From a bacterium (GTDB taxonomy: Archaea > Nanoarchaeota > Nanoarchaeia > Woesearchaeales > UBA10216): a stretch of DNA of 64,000 nucleotides. Numbering within the stretch: position 1 is the first letter of the stretch; each line of letters starts with the position of its first letter. Below the pieces are notes generated by a model that was given only the letters and a program-made list of their open reading frames with translations, was not told the origin of the DNA and made no database searches. The stretch covers positions 121,547 to 185,546 of the forward strand of contig JAAGZO010000387.1 of the NCBI GenBank assembly GCA_024206195.1. The letters are read 5' to 3'. Below, piece after piece: positions 16,831 through 25,815 of this stretch. The position numbers were made by a program, and so were the translations under genes.

Positions 16831-16955
16831 GCCGAGGTCGCATAGCCTGGCCATTGCGGTAGATTGCTAGGGGCAATTGTCCTTTAGAAACTTACAATGG
16901 CCTTCAAAGATCTACTGTCCGTAAGGGCACGGGGGTTCAAATCCCCCCCTCGGCG
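16831..16955 (+). tRNA. tRNA-Ser (GCT) with a 40-nt intron
   Basis: Acceptor stem GCCGAGG/CCTCGGC, a short D stem GCA/TGC, anticodon stem GTAGA/TCTAC, anticodon GCT at 16866-16868, a long variable arm (GTCC GTAA GGGC) of a class II tRNA, T arm GGGGG TTCAAAT CCCCC and discriminator G, as expected for serine. Without the intron the tRNA is 85 nt. No CCA is encoded. It reads AGC/AGU codons. The intron follows position 37, the canonical archaeal site. Confidence 0.93.
16870..16909 (+). other. Canonical tRNA intron (37/38) in tRNA-Ser
   Basis: Forty bases interrupt the anticodon loop after A37 (16869); the loop becomes TTGCTAA when it is removed. A bulge-helix-bulge-like arrangement can be drawn: TTG of the loop with CAA near the intron end, bulges CTA and AGA, and a second helix of GGGG with CCTT. 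The interior has a long stem (AATTGT with ACAAT). The archaeal splicing endonuclease is not in this window. Confidence 0.8.
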
Positions 16956-16964
16956 TTTATTTTC

Positions 16965-17579
16965 TTAAGAAACAATCGTTGCTTTTGTTATCGAAACATC
17001 AGTCACAGGTCTGTCGCCTGGGCCGCGTTCAACACTTACTATTTTATCAGCAATATCCATCCCTTCGATTACTTTGCCGAACACGGGATGTTTACTATCT
17101 AAAAAGTTGTTATTAACTACATTAATGAAGAATTGACTTCCGCCAGTATCTGGTCCTGCGTTAGCCATTGACAGTGTGCCTCTGCTGTTTTTATTATTTG
17201 CAGTGAATTCATCTTTAATTGTGTATCCAGGTCCGCCCATTCCAGTGCCTTCTGGATCTCCGCCTTGTATCATAAAGCCAGGGATTACTCTATGGAATAT
17301 TACACCATCATAGAAGCCTTCGCTAACAAGTTTTTTGAAATTGCCTGCTGTGATTGGCATAGTATCTTCAAATAATTCTATTTTCATATTACCTTCAGTT
17401 GTTTCTAAAAGAACTTGTGCATTCATTGATTCCACCTCATTGTCTATACTCATAGGTTGAGCCTCATCACCCATACTCATAGGTTCCGGCTCGTTGTCTG
17501 TATTAACAGGCTCAACATCTTTGTCTGCAGCACATGCAGTTAACAGCGACAACATCAAAATTAGTATTATTAGTCTCAT
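16965..17579 (-). CDS. Cyclophilin-type peptidyl-prolyl isomerase, lipoprotein
   Basis: A 204-residue protein that starts with a lipoprotein signal (MRLIILILMLSLLTAC, lipobox LTAC at residues 13-16), then about 35 acidic residues with a short degenerate repeat (NEPEPMSM, DEAQPMSI), then a complete cyclophilin domain. Catalytic segments FHRVIPGFMIQGGDPEGTG and GSQFFI are intact. It should catalyse prolyl cis-trans isomerisation outside the cell membrane, helping exported proteins to fold, which suits a genome with giant secreted proteins. It converges on the tRNA-Ser gene. Confidence 0.92.
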   Translation of the reverse strand: MRLIILILMLSLLTACAADKDVEPVNTDNEPEPMSMGDEAQPMSIDNEVESMNAQVLLETTEGNMKIELFEDTMPITAGNFKKLVSEGFYDGVIFHRVIPGFMIQGGDPEGTGMGGPGYTIKDEFTANNKNSRGTLSMANAGPDTGGSQFFINVVNNNFLDSKHPVFGKVIEGMDIADKIVSVERGPGDRPVTDVSITKATIVS

Positions 17580-17636
17580 TTTATGATTAAAATAAAGCAG
17601 TTCTTTATATTTTTATTGGTAAACTTATCAAAAGAA

Positions 17637-18038
17637 CTAAAATCTACTTACACGAACTATATCAACCATAGGGAAGTTTGTTGCTTCTTCACCCTCTATT
17701 GTTTCTTTTTCAACATCATAATTCTCTGACATTGTTCCAAGATTTGCATAGCAGCACAGTTCGTGTCCTCTATTCTCAACACTTACTTTATAGCCATTAG
17801 CATTTTCTTCAATCTGTTTTGCAACATCCTCTAGGCCTACAACAGGCCCCCAAAATTTCAAAGCCCATCTAAGCCTAATTGGTGTATTATACATTATTTC
17901 ACTAGATTTGCGAACATATGTGTTAGTAGGATTAACAGCCCGTCTGTTCTTCAGATCATCATTATAAATACCACTAACACCTTCCATCCCGTCTATTAGC
18001 TGTACTAAATTTTCATGAAATGTTAATTGGTCGCTCAT
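17637..18038 (-). CDS. Hypothetical protein
   Basis: A 133-residue soluble protein that I do not recognise. It has no signal peptide or membrane helix and two adjacent cysteines (ELCCYANLG) of unknown use. It is divergent from the UPF0182 gene across a 107-base promoter region, and lies downstream of nothing obvious. Confidence 0.55.
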   Translation of the reverse strand: MSDQLTFHENLVQLIDGMEGVSGIYNDDLKNRRAVNPTNTYVRKSSEIMYNTPIRLRWALKFWGPVVGLEDVAKQIEENANGYKVSVENRGHELCCYANLGTMSENYDVEKETIEGEEATNFPMVDIVRVSRF

Positions 18039-18145
18039 TCTAACTCACAGTTCGCTGTAAGTATCCCTGATCGATTTAAAAAATTTTCCCACTCAGAATA
18101 GAATTCACAACAAACTTTTTAAAATGAAGATATATTCTATGAGTT

Positions 18146-20860
18146 GTGGTACTAAAAACACAGATTAAGGTGGTAGGTATCTTTATCATATTAGCCATTT
18201 TCATATTCTTGTCTCAGATGGCTATTATTTATACAGACTATGCTTGGTTTGATGCGATTGGCTTTTCTCAGATTTTCCTGATATCATTGAAATCAAAGAT
18301 TTTCTTGTTTTTGGCTGCAGCAGCAGCTTTCTTTGTATTTGCAGGCTTGAATCTTTTCCTTGCTTCGAAGTTAACCAAAGAAAAAAGTTTTATTTCAGCA
18401 AAGTTTAGATTGACTATCCTTATTGTACTATCACTCATCATCGGATTAGGTATTTCTTCTCAATGGTTCACAGTTCAGCAATACCTGAATCAGGTTCCAT
18501 TTGATGTTGTAGATCCTATTTTTGCAAAGGATGTGTCATTCTATATATTCACACTTCCTTTTTACACAGCAGTGTGGAGCTTTGCAGTGTCCTGCGTTGC
18601 ACTCACATTAATATTGGTTATTCTATTCTATCTTCAGACAGCAATTTCCAGTATAAAGAGTACCTTTAAACAGCCTCAGGATCCAATGCAGCCAAAGCCT
18701 ACATTTGAGCCTGGAAAGCTTTTTTCTGTATTAAAGAGAAAAGCAACAACGCATATTTCAATTTTGATTTCACTTTTCTTTGTCTTGCTTGCAGTTAAGC
18801 ACTATCTCGCAAGATTTTCAATCATGTATTCTGAAAAGGGCATTGTTGTTGGAGCAGGATACACTGATGTTGTTATTTATCTTCCAATTGTCAAGATATT
18901 AATGGTTCTTGCATTGGTTATCGCAGTTCTGTTCTTAGTGCTCATTCCATTCTTTTCAAAGAGGCCTGGAACGAAAAAGCTGCATATCATGGCTTATATT
19001 GTTGCGATATATGTTTTGGTAGCAGTTCTGGGCACAACAGCTATCCCAGGGCTTGTTCAATCCTTCAAGGTTTCTCCAAATGAGATGAATCTTGAAAAAG
19101 AGTATATTGAAAACAATATAAGGTTCACAAAACTGGCTTATAATCTGGATGATGTTGAAGAAAAAGATTTTGATGTTGAATCTTCCATTACACCCGATCT
19201 CCTGGATGAATATTCAGAAACAATTGATAATGTGAGGATTCTGGATTGGAGACCTTTGACTCAAACGTACAAGCAAACCCAGGAAATAAGGCTGTACTAT
19301 GATCTTTCAGGTATTGATATTGACAGGTACAACATAGATGGAAAATACACAGAGGTTATGCTTGCTCCAAGGGAGCTTGATCAAAATCAAATCACGCAAA
19401 ACGCAAAAACATGGATGAATCTTCACATGGTTTACACGCATGGCTATGGTATTGTAATGAGCCCTGTTAATTCTGTTACAAAAGAGGGCTTGCCTGAGTT
19501 TTTAATTAAGGATATTCCTCCAACATATACTGTTGATGAAGAGGCTATTAAGATTTCAAATCCGCAAGTATACTACGGCGAACAGCATGTCGAGTTTGTA
19601 CTTACAAACACAAATACTGAGGAGTTTGATTATCCAAAAGGAAGCACAAATGAATATACAAAGTACGCTGGCAAGGGCGGTGTAAAGCTTGACTCATTCA
19701 TAAAAAAAGTAATGATGGCTTTTAGATTCAAGGATATCAAGATTCTTTTATCATCTGACCTTACGCCTGAGAGCAAGATAATGTTTAAAAGAAATATAAA
19801 AGAGAGAATTTCAACAATCACTCCTTTTGTTGCGCTTGACAATGATCCATACCTTGTAATCAATGATGGTGAGCTTTTCTGGATACAGGATGCATACACA
19901 TTCACAGGAAACTACCCATACTCTGATAAGAGGGGACAGATAAACTACATAAGAAACTCTGTAAAGATTGTTGTTGGCGCATTTGATGGTGATGTGACAT
20001 ATTACATGATGGATGACTCAGACCCATTGATTAACACATATGCAAAAATCTTCCCAGACCAATTCAGGTCTTATGATGATATGCCTGATGGCTTAAAAGA
20101 ACACATAAGGTATCCAGAGGATTTATTCAAAATACAAGCAGACATTTTCAACACTTATCACATGAATGATGCAACAGTCTTCTATAACAAAGAGGATGCA
20201 TGGCAGGTTCCATATGAGATTTATGGTGTTGGACAGCAGGAACCTGTTGACCCATACTATGTTATAATGAAGCTTCCAGGTGAAACAGAAGAAGAATTTG
20301 TTTTAATGAGTGCGTTTACTCCAATTAAGAAAGACAATATGATTTCCTGGATGGCTGCCCGCTCTGATGGAGAAAACTATGGCAAGCTAATCCTTTACAA
20401 ATTCCCAAAAGACAAACTTGTTTACGGTCCTTTGCAGGTTGAAGCTAAGTTTGACCAGGACTCTGAGATATCCCAACAGCTGACTCTTTGGTCACAGCAG
20501 GGCTCACAGGTCACAAGAGGCAATCTTCTTGTAATACCAATCAAAAACAGCATACTCTACATAGAGCCATTGTACATTCAGGCAGAACAGGGCCAGCTTC
20601 CTGAACTAAAGCGTGTCCTTGTCTCTGATGGTGAAAGGGTTGTTATGGAAGAGAATTTAGGTATTGCACTCAAAGCATTGTTTGGTAGTTCAAAGCCGAA
20701 AAAAGATGATACTGATGAAGATAAATCTGTTGATGAGCTGATTGATGATGCAAACTTGTACTATGAACAGGTTCTTGATTCAATGAACCAGCAAGACTGG
20801 GCAGCTATTGGAGCTAACTTTGATAAGCTCGGTGAAATTCTAGAAGAACTGAAAAATTAG
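18146..20860 (+). CDS. UPF0182-family membrane protein
   Basis: A 904-residue protein of the UPF0182 (COG1615) type. The first 320 residues hold about seven hydrophobic helices; the rest is a large domain outside the membrane with conserved family stretches such as YGIVMSPVN, PEFLIKDIPP, YYGEQ and DGDVTYYMMDDSDP. The C-terminal end is acidic. Function is unknown in all lineages. The start is a GTG at 18146, with a TATA-like TTTTTAAAA near 18115. The end overlaps the convergent DUF4234 gene by 4 bases. Confidence 0.9.
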   Translation: MVLKTQIKVVGIFIILAIFIFLSQMAIIYTDYAWFDAIGFSQIFLISLKSKIFLFLAAAAAFFVFAGLNLFLASKLTKEKSFISAKFRLTILIVLSLIIGLGISSQWFTVQQYLNQVPFDVVDPIFAKDVSFYIFTLPFYTAVWSFAVSCVALTLILVILFYLQTAISSIKSTFKQPQDPMQPKPTFEPGKLFSVLKRKATTHISILISLFFVLLAVKHYLARFSIMYSEKGIVVGAGYTDVVIYLPIVKILMVLALVIAVLFLVLIPFFSKRPGTKKLHIMAYIVAIYVLVAVLGTTAIPGLVQSFKVSPNEMNLEKEYIENNIRFTKLAYNLDDVEEKDFDVESSITPDLLDEYSETIDNVRILDWRPLTQTYKQTQEIRLYYDLSGIDIDRYNIDGKYTEVMLAPRELDQNQITQNAKTWMNLHMVYTHGYGIVMSPVNSVTKEGLPEFLIKDIPPTYTVDEEAIKISNPQVYYGEQHVEFVLTNTNTEEFDYPKGSTNEYTKYAGKGGVKLDSFIKKVMMAFRFKDIKILLSSDLTPESKIMFKRNIKERISTITPFVALDNDPYLVINDGELFWIQDAYTFTGNYPYSDKRGQINYIRNSVKIVVGAFDGDVTYYMMDDSDPLINTYAKIFPDQFRSYDDMPDGLKEHIRYPEDLFKIQADIFNTYHMNDATVFYNKEDAWQVPYEIYGVGQQEPVDPYYVIMKLPGETEEEFVLMSAFTPIKKDNMISWMAARSDGENYGKLILYKFPKDKLVYGPLQVEAKFDQDSEISQQLTLWSQQGSQVTRGNLLVIPIKNSILYIEPLYIQAEQGQLPELKRVLVSDGERVVMEENLGIALKALFGSSKPKKDDTDEDKSVDELIDDANLYYEQVLDSMNQQDWAAIGANFDKLGEILEELKN

Positions 20861-21456
20861 CTATGTTTATTCAATTGCATCTGTGAGATAACTAATCCTG
20901 CTGGACTTACAAACAGCCAAAGCAAGAATAATGGCACTACATCAAAGTCTCCTATCTCATGTATTGCATTGGAATATTTCCAAATATAGAATATGTTTGC
21001 AATCGGAACAAACATCAGCAAAAACATTATTGGTTCTGGCGCAGACTTTGCTTTGCCCTGCATCTCCTTTGTTGTTGTATAAAACCAGTAATACATGTAA
21101 ATTCCAAATGTGACATAAGCTAATAAAAGCACAAGCCAGGGATTCCTTTGTGTCATTCCTCCTGGTGCACTAGGCTTAGGAGCTGCTGCTGCAGGTCCTG
21201 GAGCAGAAGGTTGTGCTGGGCTCGCTTGAGGAGCTACTGGATCTGCACTAGGTTTTGCTGGATCCAATTCAGGCGGAATCTGCATTTGAGGCAAATCCTT
21301 GCCTGCATAGATATTATTACCATGTGCAGCAGATACTGCAGCATGAACATCAGCAGAATCATGGCCATTCTTAACTAGATGGTCTTCTAATTGCTGAGAA
21401 CTAAAACCCTGCGCTTCACCTCTTTTTATATAATCTACTAACTCTTGATTAGCCAT
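20857..21456 (-). CDS. DUF4234-type membrane protein
   Basis: A 199-residue protein in three parts: an N-terminal helical domain of about 45 residues (VDYIKRGEAQGFSSQQLEDH, resembling small two-helix domains common in archaeal surface and membrane proteins), a Pro/Ala-rich linker (about 60-95), and a C-terminal membrane domain with three or four helices beginning at RNPWLVLLLAYVTFGIYMYY. That last part matches DUF4234. Role unknown. It overlaps the end of the UPF0182 gene tail to tail. Confidence 0.75.
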   Translation of the reverse strand: MANQELVDYIKRGEAQGFSSQQLEDHLVKNGHDSADVHAAVSAAHGNNIYAGKDLPQMQIPPELDPAKPSADPVAPQASPAQPSAPGPAAAAPKPSAPGGMTQRNPWLVLLLAYVTFGIYMYYWFYTTTKEMQGKAKSAPEPIMFLLMFVPIANIFYIWKYSNAIHEIGDFDVVPLFLLWLFVSPAGLVISQMQLNKHS

Positions 21457-21515
21457 CTACGATATACAACTTGGGATTTCCATTTATATATCTTTCTATT
21501 TTGAATAAGCAAAGC

Positions 21516-21523
21516 TTTATAAA
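21516..21523 (+). promoter_or_regulatory. TATA box and long leader of the DEAD-box helicase gene
   Basis: TTTATAAA at 21516-21523 predicts a transcription start near 21546-21551, leaving a leader of roughly 125 bases before the helicase ATG at 21673. The leader holds an ACAAAAA/TTTTTGT inverted repeat (about 21578-21596) and a 14-codon mini-frame at 21551-21595 that would be leaderless. A strong GGAGG site at 21663-21668 precedes the helicase. Confidence 0.5.
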
Positions 21524-21672
21524 GCACCTCAGAATCCCAAATAGTATTGGATGGCAGAAACAGATAGTATATTGACAAAAACTTGTTTTTTGTAACATAA
21601 ATCATGCTTATTCTGTTTCACTATTATTCAAAAAATTTTGAAGACGTAGATTACTATCCCACGGAGGAAAGA

Positions 21673-23004
21673 ATGACATTTGAACTATTAAAAGTAAAGC
21701 CAGAAATAGTAAAGGCACTAAAAGAGCAGGGTATTGACAGCCCTACACTTATTCAGAAGAAGGCAATTCCGCTTATCAAGTCAGGAAAAGACCTTATCGG
21801 TATGTCAAAAACAGGTTCAGGAAAAACCGCTGCATTTGGTGTTCCTGTACTTGAGATGGTATCAGAAGCTAAAGGTGTTCAGGTACTTATACTTTCACCA
21901 ACACGTGAACTTGCTTGCCAGATTTCGAAGGAACTTCAGAATTTTGGAAAGTATATGTTCTGTTCTGTTGCTACTGTTTTCGGCGGCGTTGCAATAGGCC
22001 CGCAGATGAAACAGATTAGAAAATCAGAAATCGTTGTTGGGACACCAGGCAGACTGCTTGATCACCTCGGCAGAAGAACTCTTGATCTATCCAGACTAAG
22101 ATGTATTGTGCTTGATGAAGCAGACAAGATGGTTGATATGGGATTCATTGATGACATAAAAAGGATTCTCAGCTATGCACCAGAAAAAAAGCAGGTATTG
22201 CTATTCGGTGCAACACTATCTGAAGAGATCGGCCAAATAAAGAAGCAGCACATGAACGATCCGGCTGTTGCACAGGCAGAAAAGCACGTAAAGGAAGACA
22301 TGCTTAAGCAGTATTATTATAATATTGACCAGCGTGAAAAATTCTCACTTCTAGTACACCTGCTGAAAAAGGAAGAGATTGGCAGAGCAATTATTTTCTG
22401 TTCAGCAAGAGCTACTGTTGAGATTGTTACAAGAAATCTCAAGGAAAATGATATTAACGCAGAGATGATACACGGTAAGCTCAGCCAGAACCAAAGGCTG
22501 CATGTTATCGAGAGATTCTCAAGAGGCAATACAAAGATTCTTGTTGCTTCTGCAGTTGCAGCTCGAGGTATACACGTGGATGATGTAACACACATATTCA
22601 ACTATGATTTGTCGCATGACCCACAGGAATACATACACCGAGTTGGAAGAACTGCAAGAGCAGGTGAAGCAGGAAAAGCAATAACATTGCTTAGCCAGCG
22701 TGACCATGATGCTTTTAGCAGTATTCTAAGGTTCCACGATGTGAAAATCGAAGCTCTTCCTAATGAAACCTTCCCAAGGGTTTCCTTCAGAGCAAGAAGC
22801 CCGGAACGCAGGTTCAGAAGAGGACCAGGTAATCGCGGTAGATCAAACTACCGTGGAGGACCAAGCCATCGCAGCGGCCCACCTAATCGTAGCGGACCAC
22901 ACCGTGGCCCTAGCCGTGGTGGACCTAGGCATCGAAGTGGCCCTTCAAGTGGACCAAGACGCGGCAACTTCAACAGGAAACCTTCAGGGCAAAGAAGCAG
23001 ATAA
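21673..23004 (+). CDS. DEAD-box RNA helicase with Arg/Gly-rich tail
   Basis: A 443-residue ATP-dependent RNA helicase. Walker A is SKTGSGKT (45-52), followed by SPTRELA, TPGRLLDHLG, VLDEADKM, a SAT-like GATLSEE, and the C-terminal motifs ARGIHVDDV and HRVGRTARAGE. From about residue 375 the tail is almost only Arg, Gly, Pro, Ser and Asn, a probable RNA-binding extension like those of cold-induced archaeal helicases. I choose the ATG at 21673 because GGAGG lies 5 bases before it; an upstream in-frame ATG at 21604 has no site. Confidence 0.95.
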   Translation: MTFELLKVKPEIVKALKEQGIDSPTLIQKKAIPLIKSGKDLIGMSKTGSGKTAAFGVPVLEMVSEAKGVQVLILSPTRELACQISKELQNFGKYMFCSVATVFGGVAIGPQMKQIRKSEIVVGTPGRLLDHLGRRTLDLSRLRCIVLDEADKMVDMGFIDDIKRILSYAPEKKQVLLFGATLSEEIGQIKKQHMNDPAVAQAEKHVKEDMLKQYYYNIDQREKFSLLVHLLKKEEIGRAIIFCSARATVEIVTRNLKENDINAEMIHGKLSQNQRLHVIERFSRGNTKILVASAVAARGIHVDDVTHIFNYDLSHDPQEYIHRVGRTARAGEAGKAITLLSQRDHDAFSSILRFHDVKIEALPNETFPRVSFRARSPERRFRRGPGNRGRSNYRGGPSHRSGPPNRSGPHRGPSRGGPRHRSGPSSGPRRGNFNRKPSGQRSR

Positions 23005-23053
23005 GTTTAAATATCTCAAAAGGCCCCATTAGTTTATTCAGGAGGTGGTCTTT

Positions 23054-23242
23054 ATGGCATTTAAAATATCTGTGGACCAGGAGAAATGTATTGGCTGCGG
23101 TGCATGCACTTCAGTGTGTGACAATTTCCAGGTTATTGACGGCAAATCCTCGCCTGTTGATACTGAAGTTGAAGAAGCCGGCTGCAACAAGGATGCAGAA
23201 GAAGGCTGCCCAGCAAAAGCAATTACTGTTGAAGAAATCTAA
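23054..23242 (+). CDS. Ferredoxin, single [4Fe-4S] cluster
   Basis: A 62-residue electron carrier. Cysteines 12, 15 and 18 (CIGCGAC) plus the distal CP near residue 52 should bind one [4Fe-4S] cluster. Cys22 and a Cys near residue 44 are at the positions that form a disulfide in some archaeal one-cluster ferredoxins. The ATG at 23054 follows GGAGGTGGT at 23041-23049; an in-frame GTG at 23045 lies inside that site. Its redox partners are not evident here, though the radical SAM enzymes in the window need reductants. Confidence 0.92.
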   Translation: MAFKISVDQEKCIGCGACTSVCDNFQVIDGKSSPVDTEVEEAGCNKDAEEGCPAKAITVEEI

Positions 23243-23589
23243 TCTAATTTTTGTATACGTTTTTTTTCAGGATCAAATTTGCCTGAGTGTTCCCACTCAG
23301 TTACGCTTTCAAGATGTAGCTCTTCAGGCGAATCTGCTATTTTCTCAAGTCTTGCACCATCCTCTGTAGAAACAAGCATAGCATACTTACCTTCTCCAAT
23401 GTGCACTACATCATCGAATCCATAGTCAACCCTTCTAAGGGTTATCACATCGTGCTTTTCAAAGTCTTTTGATGCCTCTGCAAGAGATTTTCCATCCTTT
23501 CCCTTGAAAACTGACTTTCTTTCTCCAGAAACAAGTAGATCACGCAGGTCCTTAAGTCCTGGCGGTGTTATCTGTCTTTGTACCTTCAT
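23239..23589 (-). CDS. Hypothetical protein coupled to a zinc-ribbon miniprotein
   Basis: A 116-residue soluble protein of unknown family. The sequence is mixed alpha/beta with no cysteines. Its ATG overlaps the TGA of the 59-residue zinc protein upstream (ATGA arrangement), so the two are translationally coupled and likely act together. It converges on the ferredoxin gene with a 4-base overlap. Confidence 0.65.
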   Translation of the reverse strand: MKVQRQITPPGLKDLRDLLVSGERKSVFKGKDGKSLAEASKDFEKHDVITLRRVDYGFDDVVHIGEGKYAMLVSTEDGARLEKIADSPEELHLESVTEWEHSGKFDPEKKRIQKLD

Positions 23590-23765
23590 TTTTTGCCCTT
23601 CCCAAGGGTTTCCTCAAGCTCTTTAAGCTGTTTGTATCTTGGCGGACTTATCTCTAGTTTTTCCATCTCTTCTATGCACGCTGAACAGTATAATGGAGAG
23701 TCAAACTCAAGCTTCTCAACCTCTTTGCCGCATATCTCGCATTTCTCAAAGTCCTTCTTTTCCAT
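23586..23765 (-). CDS. Small zinc-ribbon protein (59 residues)
   Basis: A short gene read from ATG at 23765 to TGA at 23586. The protein has CEIC near residue 9-12 and CSAC near 31-34, two CxxC knuckles of a zinc ribbon, followed by a Lys/Glu-rich helix. The TGA overlaps the start codon of the 116-residue gene. A TATA-like TTTAAATA lies upstream on the minus strand near 23788. Small zinc-ribbon proteins of this kind often bind RNA or ribosomes; that is inference. Confidence 0.75.
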   Translation of the reverse strand: MEKKDFEKCEICGKEVEKLEFDSPLYCSACIEEMEKLEISPPRYKQLKELEETLGKGKK

Positions 23766-23810
23766 AGTAAATCTCTAAAGAAATTTTGTATTTAAAGCTT
23801 TCGTTACAAA

Positions 23811-23856
23811 GAAGCATTTAGTGCTTCTTGTTCCAAAAGCCTGTTTACAGGCTTTT
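23811..23856 (-). repeat. Two adjacent hairpins after the radical SAM gene
   Basis: GAAGCA/TGCTTC with a 5-base loop (23811-23827) and a perfect 9-bp stem AAAAGCCTG/CAGGCTTTT with a TTTA loop (23835-23856). They begin two bases beyond the stop codon of the radical SAM gene at 23858 and sit before the promoter of the zinc-ribbon gene. They may stabilise or end the mRNA; there is no clear T-run after them on the minus strand. Confidence 0.6.
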
Positions 23857-23857
23857 G

Positions 23858-25330
23858 TTACAGCACTTCTCCGATAATACTTCTCAGCATGTGGCCTGTA
23901 ACTTTAATATTATAGAATTTGCTTAGTTCTAGTCTTCCTTTTACACCAACTATCAGAGGATAGCTTCCGAATTGCCTGCAGAAAGTTGTTTTTCCATCGT
24001 AAATCTCTGCTCTTACATCTTTTATCACAGTGTCCTTTGGCGCAATGCGCTGCAGCATTGGAAAATCAACTTCTGTTCGAATTAAATTTCTGTATTTCCA
24101 GTAGTGCTTCCTGTTTTTCTTCAGGAATTTGTTTCCAACATCTTCATAGATTGCAGTTCCAGGGAATACTGCAAGCTGCCTTATGTTTATTCTTCTTAGA
24201 AGTAAATTTTCATCTAACATTTTCTTCAGCCATTCGTAGTTTTTTTCAAGTGTTTCCTTTGACTCGTCTTTTAATCCAAAAATTAAATTTATGCCTGGCA
24301 GAAAAGAATGCATTCCATTAGCTCCTCTTTTTCCGCCGATTTCATTGATTATCTTTACTGCTTCAAATGTTTGTTCAGGACTTGTGTTCAGATTGTTTGC
24401 TTTGATTACCTTTTCATCAAAGGATTCTATTCCAAATGCTGCTACATTACCGGCTGTGCAGTATTTTACTACTAATTCTGTTATTTTTCTTCCATTCTTC
24501 CCAACAACCATTGCAGGATTCACATTGTCTATATGCAGTGTCTTTACTTTTCCTATTGGTTTCAGCAGTTTTTCTATTTCCTCTGGTTTTCCGCCTTTGT
24601 ATGAGTAAAAACAGCTCTGTTTTCCCAGTCTGAAGTGTTCTACTCCCTCTTTTTTCAGTGCTTCAATCTCTTTATGAACATCATTCTGCTCTCTGAACTG
24701 CAGATTATTTTTCAATGGCTCTGTGCAGAAGCTGCATCCTGGTTTTCTTGAGCATCCTTTGCCTGTTTCTATCTCTGCAATGACTTCATATGGGATTTGT
24801 TTTACTATCTCTGCTCCTTTTACAGCATAGTCTGCTATTTTTTCATAATCATTTATTCCAAGGAAATTGAATTCAATTTCATCAAAAATATCTTCATCTG
24901 TTTTCTCGAAAAATTTTCCACCCTCTTTCTGAGTTCCAAGAACGGCAGGTCCTGTCAGTATTTTTTCGCAGTTTATATCACTGATTAACGCAGCGATCTC
25001 TCTTAATGTTGCTGGCACAGCGCTTAGATACTTTCCTGGCGTCTGTATGCCTGCTATAACCACCAATTTGTCCGTATTTTCAAGAATCTCTTTTACATTT
25101 TTCTTTGTGTGATTATAAACTCTGATGTTTGTTTTTTCAGATGGCTTTGTTTTTGGAACTATAGAATCAAATTCCCGGAATAATCTAAGATCATCTATTG
25201 TGATGTAATTAAACGTTGATTTTTCTGCTAAGATTGCTCCTGCAAGATATCTTGGATATGTTCCAATGTACGGAGGAACACCTAAGCCAGACGGCTCATC
25301 TGTGTAGCAATCAAGGATTGTATAGTTCAT
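23858..25330 (-). CDS. Radical SAM protein with C-terminal TRAM-like domain
   Basis: A 490-residue radical SAM enzyme. The N-terminal part is a Rossmann-like domain (YTDEPSGLGVPPYIGTYPR at the start). The cluster motif CSRKPGCSFC near residue 193 has the wider CX5CX2C spacing used by one archaeal subgroup. Later motifs include GIESFDEKVIKANN and a LPGINLIFGLKDES segment. The last 60 residues look like a small beta-barrel of TRAM type, suggesting an RNA substrate. Reaction unknown. Two hairpins follow the stop codon. Confidence 0.85.
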   Translation of the reverse strand: MNYTILDCYTDEPSGLGVPPYIGTYPRYLAGAILAEKSTFNYITIDDLRLFREFDSIVPKTKPSEKTNIRVYNHTKKNVKEILENTDKLVVIAGIQTPGKYLSAVPATLREIAALISDINCEKILTGPAVLGTQKEGGKFFEKTDEDIFDEIEFNFLGINDYEKIADYAVKGAEIVKQIPYEVIAEIETGKGCSRKPGCSFCTEPLKNNLQFREQNDVHKEIEALKKEGVEHFRLGKQSCFYSYKGGKPEEIEKLLKPIGKVKTLHIDNVNPAMVVGKNGRKITELVVKYCTAGNVAAFGIESFDEKVIKANNLNTSPEQTFEAVKIINEIGGKRGANGMHSFLPGINLIFGLKDESKETLEKNYEWLKKMLDENLLLRRINIRQLAVFPGTAIYEDVGNKFLKKNRKHYWKYRNLIRTEVDFPMLQRIAPKDTVIKDVRAEIYDGKTTFCRQFGSYPLIVGVKGRLELSKFYNIKVTGHMLRSIIGEVL

Positions 25331-25350
25331 ACTGCCAATGATTCCTTGGT

Positions 25351-25815
25351 TTAATATATACTTTTCGTCAGAACGTAGAGTGCAATCGCAATTATCACAA
25401 ATGATATGTGCTGAAGAGCTATTTTAAGCACTCCTAAAATCTTATTCCCTTTTTTCTTGAACAGCAAGCTTCCTGTTGGAAAGCCGTAAAGGAAAATCAA
25501 GAGTGCTTCTATTGTAAATAATGAAGATTTTGATGCAAAGAATAAAATAATTCCTAAAGCTGGATACAGGAATTGGCTTTTTGGAACTCCTACTGCTAAA
25601 AGACCTATTATTATTGCATATAATATCACTTTCAATGCAATGTGTATATCAAAAACATTCACAAAAAGAACTGCAATTGCTGCAAGAATCAGTTTTTGCA
25701 GCAAAAAAAAGTATTTTCTTCCGGTTGGAAGCTCTTCTTGAGTAAAGATTGCTATTATCGTGCCTGCTATAAGTCCAAGAAAAGCTATGAATGACGCTAA
25801 AATAAAGCTCAGCAT
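25351..25815 (-). CDS. Small polytopic membrane protein
   Basis: A 154-residue, strongly hydrophobic protein with five or so predicted membrane helices and a short Lys-rich loop (LLFKKKGNKILG). No family recognised. Its start overlaps the end of the rpiB gene by 7 bases, and the radical SAM gene follows after 20 bases, so the three are probably one operon. Confidence 0.65.
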   Translation of the reverse strand: MLSFILASFIAFLGLIAGTIIAIFTQEELPTGRKYFFLLQKLILAAIAVLFVNVFDIHIALKVILYAIIIGLLAVGVPKSQFLYPALGIILFFASKSSLFTIEALLIFLYGFPTGSLLFKKKGNKILGVLKIALQHISFVIIAIALYVLTKSIY

